Shown here: piece by piece, positions 1 through 5,020 of the stretch | Layout of the letters: each line of letters opens with the position of its first letter | Position numbering within the stretch: position 1 is the stretch's first letter | NCBI GenBank assembly: GCA_046728075.1 | Contig: JBKPDV010000058.1 | Span: 1-13,559, forward strand | DNA length: 13,559 nt | Reading direction: 5' to 3' | Origin: JBKPDV01 sp046728075 | Lineage (GTDB): Bacteria > Acidobacteriota > Thermoanaerobaculia > UBA5066 > Gp7-AA6 | Position numbers and translations under genes: made by a program | Notes under the pieces: model-generated | Database searches by the model: none | Seen by the model: only the letters and a program-made list of their open reading frames with translations | Told to the model about the DNA's origin: nothing

Positions 1-1
1 C

Positions 2-772
2 TTCTATACCCCTCAATCCCGTGGCGTCCTGAACAGCTCCTCGAGCACCCTTTCCTTCGACGCCCCGACCTTCGGCACGCTTCAGAGCTCGTTGGAGCAA
101 GGCAGCTCGGGCAGGGACGTCGGTTTCCAGCTCAAGGGTTATCTCATGAGCGACCGCCTGGAGTATCGCGCCGGCGTCTTCGCCGGTCAGCGCCAGGGGC
201 CGACTCCTCAGGGGGCCGGCTCGCGCAATTCGCCGCGTGCTGCCGCGCGCGTCCAGTACGACGTCTTCGACACGGAGAAGGGATACACCTATGTCGGAAC
301 AAACCGAGGCGCAAAGAAGATCCTCGCCTTCGGCATCTGGGGCGACTCGCAGGGAGACTTCAAGGCCTATGGGGGCGACGTCATGGCGGACATCCCGGTC
401 GGAAAGGACGCCGTGACCCTCGAAACCGACTATCTCTTCTACGACGGCGGGAAACAGTTCCAACAGGTCATCGGAGGCGTCGCGACGGCTCTGCTTCCGA
501 AGCAGGACGCCGTGTTTGCGCAAGCCGGCTACTACTTCCACGCGCTCAAGCTGCAGCCCTTTCTCCGGTACGAGCGGCTCGACTTCCGCGAAGAGCGCTT
601 CCAGACCGGCGACCAACAGCGCTATGGCTGCGGCCTGAACTGGTACGTTTCGGCTCAGAACCTCAAGGTCACCCCCTTCTACGAGCGGATCGTGTCGAAG
701 ATCAAGGCCGCGACGGCGACCACGAAAGACACAAATCATTTCGGCGTGCAACTGCAGTTTCTGTACTTCTAG
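2..772 (+). CDS. Outer-membrane porin, phosphate-selective (OprO/OprP-like), 3' part
   Basis: The reading frame is open from the left edge (base 2), so the gene starts outside the window; the in-frame TTG at 92 is unlikely to be the real start. About 256 residues are visible. They show the alternating polar and aromatic strands of a beta-barrel, with repeated patterns such as YRAGVFAGQR, LETDYLFYDGG, LQPFLRYERLDF and LKVTPFYERI, and the protein ends in the aromatic LYF typical of barrels inserted by the BAM machinery. The order of strands resembles the C-terminal part of phosphate-selective porin O/P family proteins, which form anion-preferring channels. Substrate cannot be read from this part. 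The next gene is a TSUP anion transporter, which would fit an anion route, but that is inference. A 6-bp hairpin (772-777 with 788-793) follows the stop without a T-tract, so it is a poor terminator. Confidence 0.75.
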   Translation, partial: FYTPQSRGVLNSSSSTLSFDAPTFGTLQSSLEQGSSGRDVGFQLKGYLMSDRLEYRAGVFAGQRQGPTPQGAGSRNSPRAAARVQYDVFDTEKGYTYVGTNRGAKKILAFGIWGDSQGDFKAYGGDVMADIPVGKDAVTLETDYLFYDGGKQFQQVIGGVATALLPKQDAVFAQAGYYFHALKLQPFLRYERLDFREERFQTGDQQRYGCGLNWYVSAQNLKVTPFYERIVSKIKAATATTKDTNHFGVQLQFLYF

Positions 773-851
773 CGTCGCCTTGCTTCACGACGCGTGCTCC
801 CCCGGTTTCGTCCTCATGTTCGCCGTGCTTCTCCCCATGCTCGTCTGAGTC

Positions 852-1592
852 ATGCCGACGTCGGAAGTCTTTCTGATCGCCGGCTGCATCCTCGTTGCGG
901 CGCTGCTCTATTCCTCCGTCGGTCACGGCGGCGCTTCGGGATACCTCGCGGCCATGGCGCTCTTCGGCCTGGCTCCTGCTGTCATGCGGCCGACCGCCCT
1001 CGTTCTGAACCTGCTCGTCGCGGCGATCGGAACGATCCAATTCGCCCGCGCCGGCCACTTCTCCTGGCGGCTCTTCTGGCCCTTCGCGGCCACGTCCATC
1101 CCGATGGCTTTCTTGGGGGGCACGATCACGCTGCCAACGACGACCTACAAGCAAGTACTCGGGGGCGTCCTCTTGGTCGCGGCCTTTCGCCTGTTCCTCT
1201 CGCCGAAGACCGGGACCGGGGAGGCCACCCGGCCAGTTCCCATGGCGCTCGCCCTGTTGATTGGATGCGCCATCGGGCTGCTCTCGGGCCTAACCGGCGT
1301 GGGCGGCGGCATCTTCCTGAGTCCTCTTCTGCTGGTCTTTCGCTGGGCCACTCCGAAGACCACGGCCGCGATCTCGGCGGCTTTTATCTGGGTCAACTCC
1401 GCCGCGGGACTTCTGGGACGGCTCGCGATCGTCCACTCGATCCCTTCCGTCGCCCTGATCTGGGCCGTCGCCGCGGCCGCGGGGGGTCTTGCCGGCGCGC
1501 ACTACGGGAGCCGCCGGCTCGCGGGTCTGACGTTGCGGCGGCTGCTCGCAGTCGTTCTAGTCGTGGCGGGCGGGAAGCTCCTGCTGGACTGA
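852..1592 (+). CDS. TauE/SafE (TSUP) family membrane transporter
   Basis: A 246-residue, almost wholly hydrophobic protein with about eight predicted membrane helices. The two inverted halves each carry the glycine-rich TSUP motif: SSVGHGGASGYLAAMAL at residues 21-37 and GLTGVGGGIFLSPLLLV at 146-162. Length matches the PF01925 family (about 240-270). Members move sulfite, sulfoacetate, taurine-derived or related organosulfur anions across the cytoplasmic membrane; the substrate here cannot be told from sequence, and annotation as a sulfite exporter would be over-precise. The ATG at 852 is used because the following residues lead straight into helix 1; no strong Shine-Dalgarno is visible before it. 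It lies 79 bp after the porin and 57 bp before the DUF1003 gene, all co-directional. Confidence 0.9.
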   Translation: MPTSEVFLIAGCILVAALLYSSVGHGGASGYLAAMALFGLAPAVMRPTALVLNLLVAAIGTIQFARAGHFSWRLFWPFAATSIPMAFLGGTITLPTTTYKQVLGGVLLVAAFRLFLSPKTGTGEATRPVPMALALLIGCAIGLLSGLTGVGGGIFLSPLLLVFRWATPKTTAAISAAFIWVNSAAGLLGRLAIVHSIPSVALIWAVAAAAGGLAGAHYGSRRLAGLTLRRLLAVVLVVAGGKLLLD

Positions 1593-1632
1593 TCCGAGGA
1601 TTCTGCTGCCGGTTCCGCGGCTAAGATCTCGC

Positions 1633-1640
1633 GGAGGAGG
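1633..1640 (+). promoter_or_regulatory. Strong Shine-Dalgarno for the DUF1003 gene
   Basis: The purine run GGAGGAGG sits nine bases before the ATG at 1650 and fixes that start. The upstream genes of this strand lack such a clear site, which suggests this gene is translated comparatively well. Confidence 0.7.
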
Positions 1641-1649
1641 AGGCGAGCG

Positions 1650-2210
1650 ATGCAGGAAAAACCGGGGCCGCCGGATCTGCCGAACAACCCGACCCTCGCG
1701 GACGTCATCGAGCGGAACATTCGCACGGTCGCCGGTCTCCATGCCCAGGCTCGGAAGGACCGAACGCTTCAGGAGCACATCGCCGACGTCATCACGCAGT
1801 TCTCCGGCCGCATGTCGTTCGTGTATTTCCACGTCGTCTGGTTCGGCGTCTGGATCCTGATCAACACGGGCCATCTCGGCATCCGCCCCTTCGACCCGTT
1901 TCCCTACGGTTTGCTGACGATGGTTGTTTCTCTCGAAGCGATCTTTCTCGCGACATTCGTTCTCATCAGCCAGAACCGGTTGAGCGAGGATGCCGACCGG
2001 CGAGCCCATCTGGACCTCCAGATCGGTCTTTTGACCGAGCACGAGCTGACGCGCACGCTTCAGATGCTCGACGCGATCCAGGACAAGCTCGGCATCGAGA
2101 ACGACTCCGACATCGAGCTCGCGCAGCTGGAGATGGAGACCCGGCCCGAGGACGTGCTGGCGGAGATCAAACGCGTGGAGGAGTACGTCAAGGCCCACCC
2201 CGAACGCTGA
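1650..2210 (+). CDS. DUF1003 domain membrane protein
   Basis: A 186-residue protein of the DUF1003 family (PF06210). Two membrane helices are visible at about residues 55-73 and 86-107, flanked by the family's conserved blocks: the run from SFVYFHVVWFGVWIL into INTG, the FDPFPYGLLTMVVSLEAIFLA block, then ISQNR. After the second helix comes a charged, probably helical cytoplasmic tail with the family's DRRAHLDLQI segment (about 116-124) and an acidic end. Biochemical function of DUF1003 is not established; cyanobacterial and proteobacterial members are often simply called membrane proteins. The start is fixed by a strong ribosome-binding site. It sits 22 bp before the phosphodiesterase-fold gene and may be co-transcribed with it, but no functional tie is evident. 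Confidence 0.9.
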   Translation: MQEKPGPPDLPNNPTLADVIERNIRTVAGLHAQARKDRTLQEHIADVITQFSGRMSFVYFHVVWFGVWILINTGHLGIRPFDPFPYGLLTMVVSLEAIFLATFVLISQNRLSEDADRRAHLDLQIGLLTEHELTRTLQMLDAIQDKLGIENDSDIELAQLEMETRPEDVLAEIKRVEEYVKAHPER

Positions 2211-2232
2211 CGGAAATCGAAGCCCCGGCCGC

Positions 2233-4260
2233 GTGCTAAGTTCCTCCGCCGTGAAACGGTTGCTCCTCCCGCGGCGCGTTTTCATTCCGCTTCTCATGCT
2301 TCTCGCCGCGATCTGTTGCGAGCGCCGGGAACAACCGGCGGGTGCGCCCGAAACGCCGTCGGCTCGTCCGGCCGCTGTCGAGAACGACGATGTCACCTCG
2401 CGGAATCAGCGGCCGCGCGGCGGGCCGAGTCCGGTCATCTGGCTCGGCTTCGACGGCCTGGACTGGGAACTCCTCGATCGCCTCGCCGCCCAGGGGAGGA
2501 TGCCCAACTGGAAGCGGTTGACCTCGGAAGGCTTCAGCGCGAGGCTGACGAGCGTCGTTCCCCTGATCTCTCCGATTCTCTGGACAACCGCGGCGACCGG
2601 TGTCGGGCCCGATGTTCATCGTGTGCTCGATTTTCAGGAGGTGGACCCGAAGACCGGACAGAAGGTCCCGATCTCCGGGCTCTCGCGCGCCGTGCCGGCT
2701 GTCTGGAATCTGGCGTCGGCGGCGGGACGAAAGGTCGGCGTCGTGGGCTGGTGGGCGACCCACCCCGCCGAAGAGGTCAACGGGTTCTTCCTCTCCGATC
2801 ATGCGAGCCCGATCCTCGTGGACAGGCTGCCGCTGGAGGGCGCGGCCTTCCCGACGACTCTTCAGGCAGGATTGGCGCAGGTCATCGCCCGCGACGGAAA
2901 GATCTCCGACGCGGATCTGGCGCCCTTCCTCGACGCTCCGGTGTCCGAGATCGCCGCGGCCCGCACGAGCGGCGCGGGTCTGGAGAACCCGATCGTCGCG
3001 CTCTCGCGGATCCTCGCTGCAACGCGCATCTCCCAGCGGGCGGCTCGGGACTTGTACGACAAGAACCTCCCCGACGCGATGCTGCTTTACTTCGAGGGCA
3101 CCGACGAGATTGGCCACGTCTTTGCGCCGTTCACGCCGCCCCGGCTCGCCTGCGTCTCCGACGCCGACGCCGCGCGATACCGAAGGGTCGTCGAGACGTA
3201 CTTCGGGGTCGTGGACCGGATCCTCGGCCAGTGGATGCGGCGCGCGCAGGAGGATGGAGCAACTCTTCTCGTCCACTCCGACCACGGCTTCAAGTGGGGT
3301 GAGGACCGGCCGTGCCAGTTCGCTTCGGGCAACGTTGCGACGGCCGCTTTCTGGCATCGGATCGATGGAGTTCTCGCGGCGTGGGGCGCGCACGTGAAGC
3401 CCTCCGCCGAGCGCGGGCGGGCGAGCATCCTCGACGTCGCGCCGACGGTCCTCGCGCTGCTCAATCTGCCCGCGGACAAGAGCGTGCCCGGACATCTCAT
3501 CTCGGCCTTCGGCGACGTGACTCCTCTGCCGCGCGGAAATCTGCCGCCTCTCCTCGTCCGACGCGTGCCCGCCGAAAAAATGTCCGCCGAACAATCGAGC
3601 GAGTACGCGCGGAAGCTCTTAGCACTGGGTTACCTCTCCCCCTCCGAGACACAGCCGCTCGCTCCAACGGGAGGCGATCGGCCCGGCTTGACGGAAGGCG
3701 CGTGGAACAACCTCGGCGTTTACGAGCGCGAGACGCGGAAGAACTTCGCCGCGGCGCGGCAGGATTTCGAAAAGTCGCTTTCTCTGCGGCCCGACTACTA
3801 CGCCGCGATGTTCAACCTCGCCGTGCTCTACCGCTCAGAGGGCGACACCAGGAAGGCCGAGGAGTGGCTCCTGCGCTCTCTCGCAGCCCTCAAGACCGAT
3901 CCGAGCCCGGCGGTCACCGCCTGGGCGCACGAGTACGAGAAGCAGGGCAAGGCCGCGGCGGCCAGATCTCTTCTGGAGCAGGCGATCGCCCGCTCTCCCG
4001 ACAACGAAGCGCTCGCCCGCGAGATCGCCTCTCTTCTCTACCGCGGCAAGGACTGCCGCGGCGCCATCGCAAAGCTCGGGCGTTTCGAGGAGACGACGAA
4101 GGACCCGAAGACCCTGAACGCCCTGGCTCTCTTCCACACCTGCCTCGCGGATCGGGAAGCCGTGATCCGCCTGCTCGAGCGTTCTCTCGCGCTCGCCCCC
4201 AATCAGCCGGAGATCGCCCGCCTCCTCGCGACGGTCAAGAGCTCCGGCACTTCGCGATAG
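2233..4260 (+). CDS. Exported alkaline-phosphatase-superfamily phosphodiesterase with C-terminal TPRs
   Basis: A 675-residue protein with three parts. Residues 1-29 form a signal sequence (KRLLLPRR, then a hydrophobic stretch ending AAICC). The double Cys suggests a lipoprotein, though the lipobox is poor because Ile or Cys stands at -1. Residues about 67-430 are a type I phosphodiesterase/nucleotide pyrophosphatase domain (PF01663-like). Metal ligands can be placed at D74 (FDGLDW), D291 and H295 (GTDEIGH), D350 and H351 (SDHG) and H421 (PGH). Aligned with nucleotide pyrophosphatases, the nucleophile is S113 (ISPILWTTAATG) rather than Thr. Residues about 488-665 hold TPR-like helices (WNNLGVYERE, AAMFNLAVLYRSEGD, SLALAPNQPEIARLL). 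Hydrolysis of a phosphoester outside the cytoplasm is likely, but the substrate is unknown; sugar-phosphate or lipid head-group chemistry is possible. GTG 2233 gives the longest frame. GTG 2251 (beginning MKRLLLPRR) is an equally good or better start. Neither has a clear Shine-Dalgarno. Confidence 0.85.
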   Translation: MLSSSAVKRLLLPRRVFIPLLMLLAAICCERREQPAGAPETPSARPAAVENDDVTSRNQRPRGGPSPVIWLGFDGLDWELLDRLAAQGRMPNWKRLTSEGFSARLTSVVPLISPILWTTAATGVGPDVHRVLDFQEVDPKTGQKVPISGLSRAVPAVWNLASAAGRKVGVVGWWATHPAEEVNGFFLSDHASPILVDRLPLEGAAFPTTLQAGLAQVIARDGKISDADLAPFLDAPVSEIAAARTSGAGLENPIVALSRILAATRISQRAARDLYDKNLPDAMLLYFEGTDEIGHVFAPFTPPRLACVSDADAARYRRVVETYFGVVDRILGQWMRRAQEDGATLLVHSDHGFKWGEDRPCQFASGNVATAAFWHRIDGVLAAWGAHVKPSAERGRASILDVAPTVLALLNLPADKSVPGHLISAFGDVTPLPRGNLPPLLVRRVPAEKMSAEQSSEYARKLLALGYLSPSETQPLAPTGGDRPGLTEGAWNNLGVYERETRKNFAAARQDFEKSLSLRPDYYAAMFNLAVLYRSEGDTRKAEEWLLRSLAALKTDPSPAVTAWAHEYEKQGKAAAARSLLEQAIARSPDNEALAREIASLLYRGKDCRGAIAKLGRFEETTKDPKTLNALALFHTCLADREAVIRLLERSLALAPNQPEIARLLATVKSSGTSR

Positions 4261-4261
4261 C

Positions 4262-4276
4262 CGAGCCTATGGCTCG
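4262..4276. other. Small hairpin at the convergent gene junction
   Basis: CGAGCC (4262-4267), a TAT loop and GGCTCG (4271-4276) form a perfect 6-bp stem exactly between the stop codon of the phosphodiesterase gene (+) and that of the toxin (-), which are 6 bp apart. There is no T-tract on either side, so it is at best a weak bidirectional transcription end. Transcripts of the two strands may overlap here. Confidence 0.35.
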
Positions 4277-4617
4277 AGATCGAGTGCCGCTCGAAGCCCT
4301 CCCTCCAAGCGACGAACCAAGAGGGGTGGCAAGAGGCCGATTCGTTCCGCGAGTTTGCCTCGGTCGATCGTGGCGACTTGATGACAGAGAGCAAGGCTCT
4401 GTTTTTTCAAGCCCCCGGAGCCGGCCGGCAGAAGGACTGCCGTTGGCCCGCGGCGATTCTGAGCGGCCGACGTCGAGAGTGGAATCACGATGACGGACCG
4501 CCAGGATGGAGTCTGATTAAAGGCATCGTGCGAGACGACCAGAACCGGTCGCCGACCGCGCTGTTCCGAACCCGAACGCGGAGTCAGGTTCGCCCAGTAG
4601 ATCTCGCCTCGTCTCAT
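4267..4617 (-). CDS. MazF/PemK-family endoribonuclease toxin
   Basis: A 116-residue protein with the usual length and motif order of the family. The N-terminal MRRGEIYWANLTP strand is followed by GSEQRGRRPVLVVSHDAFN (about 16-34), with the conserved Arg of the active-site loop. Next come the VIVIPLSTS strand, the PTAVLL segment, and KKQSLALCHQVATIDRGKL (71-89), which matches the family's Ser/Cys-x-Gln-TID-xx-L block. MazF toxins cleave mRNA at short sequences and are neutralised by the partner antitoxin; cleavage specificity cannot be read from sequence. The ATG overlaps the antitoxin stop by four bases (ATGA, 4614-4617), so translation is probably coupled. No inactivating change is seen. Close paralogues such as PemK and ChpK cannot be separated on sequence alone. 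Confidence 0.9.
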   Translation of the reverse strand: MRRGEIYWANLTPRSGSEQRGRRPVLVVSHDAFNQTPSWRSVIVIPLSTSAAQNRRGPTAVLLPAGSGGLKKQSLALCHQVATIDRGKLAERIGLLPPLLVRRLEGGLRAALDLEP

Positions 4618-4874
4618 TCATTCTCTCGCAAGGACTCCAGTCCGCCTTCCTCAAGCTCTCTGTCGAGGTCCGCCTGCCCGCCCGCTTCCCGCCGTGCGTA
4701 CTCGGCGATCGATTCGTGGAGCTCCATCCGGCGCTGTTGGGCGAGCCACGCCTCCAGCGCCTGGCGGGCGATGGCAGTCGCGGGGCGCCCACGTTTCTGG
4801 GCCACACCGCGAAGCCGGTCATACAGCCCCTCGGACAACGGGAGATGGAAATTCCGAGCCTTGGCAATTTTCAT
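4614..4874 (-). CDS. Ribbon-helix-helix antitoxin of the MazF pair
   Basis: An 86-residue protein in two parts. The N-terminal half has a ribbon-helix-helix pattern: a short strand (FHLPLSEGLYDRLRGVA, 9-25) followed by two helices through RPATAIARQALEAWLAQQ (30-47). This would dimerise and bind DNA. The C-terminal half (about 50-86) is acidic and probably disordered alone (DLDRELEEGGLESLREN), the usual toxin-wrapping segment. It is first in the two-gene operon, in the normal antitoxin-then-toxin order. A palindrome covering its own start codon and a -10-like element suggest autorepression. No Shine-Dalgarno precedes the ATG, and the -10-like CATAAT ends only seven bases upstream, so the mRNA may be leaderless. 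Type assignment within CopG/MazE-like antitoxins is uncertain. Confidence 0.85.
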   Translation of the reverse strand: MKIAKARNFHLPLSEGLYDRLRGVAQKRGRPATAIARQALEAWLAQQRRMELHESIAEYARREAGGQADLDRELEEGGLESLRENE

Positions 4875-4922
4875 GGCCAGTATTATGCCATGGAAATATG
4901 ACTAATAAATATGGCAATGGCC
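4872..4922 (-). promoter_or_regulatory. Promoter/operator region of the toxin-antitoxin operon
   Basis: This is an AT-rich island in GC-rich surroundings. CATGGC (4872-4877) and GCCATG (4887-4892) form a perfect 6-bp inverted repeat with a 9-base spacer. It spans the antitoxin ATG and a -10-like CATAAT (4882-4887 on the - strand). Upstream lie two direct copies of AAATATG (4894-4900 and 4907-4913, period 13) and two more ATGGC copies (4911-4915, 4917-4921). This layout suits a ribbon-helix-helix autorepressor. No convincing -35 element was found at 17 bp. Operator function is inference. Confidence 0.5.
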
Positions 4923-4950
4923 AAATCGAAGAATTGACCGACAGCAGGAA

Positions 4951-4966
4951 TCGTGGATGACCACGA
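4951..4966. other. Second hairpin directly after the terminator
   Basis: TCGTGG (4951-4956) and CCACGA (4961-4966) make a perfect 6-bp stem with a tetraloop. In the - strand transcript it follows immediately on the T-tract of the main terminator. It could be a backup or 3'-end stabilising structure; it has no T-tract of its own. Confidence 0.45.
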
Positions 4967-4999
4967 AACAAAAAGCCGGGGGCGCGATGCCCCCGGCTT
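4967..4999 (-). terminator. Rho-independent terminator of the receptor gene
   Basis: On the - strand a perfect 11-bp GC-rich stem (4989-4999 with 4973-4983, loop of five bases) runs into TTTTTGTTT. It begins 21 bp after the TonB-dependent receptor stop codon. It is the only strong intrinsic terminator seen in the window and marks the end of the long - strand gene series. Confidence 0.9.
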
Positions 5000-5020
5000 G
5001 GTAAATGAGTCGAGTCCGGG

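Noticed and set aside
794..1624. A 276-codon + strand frame overlapping the TSUP gene
   Set aside because: A frame-shifted reading of a gene whose own frame has both TSUP motifs; Arg-rich and without domain features.
1557..2396. A 279-codon - strand frame opposite DUF1003
   Set aside because: No recognisable motif, and the opposite strand has a strong ribosome-binding site and canonical DUF1003 blocks.
2236..3594. A 452-codon open frame on the - strand opposite the phosphodiesterase gene
   Set aside because: It is Arg/Gly/Asp-rich with no recognisable domain, and lies wholly opposite a gene with clear catalytic motifs; such frames are expected in GC-rich DNA.
3312..4493. A 393-codon + strand frame overlapping the phosphodiesterase C-terminus and toxin
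   Set aside because: Low-complexity Arg/Ala/Gly-rich translation in a shifted frame of a TPR region; no family features.
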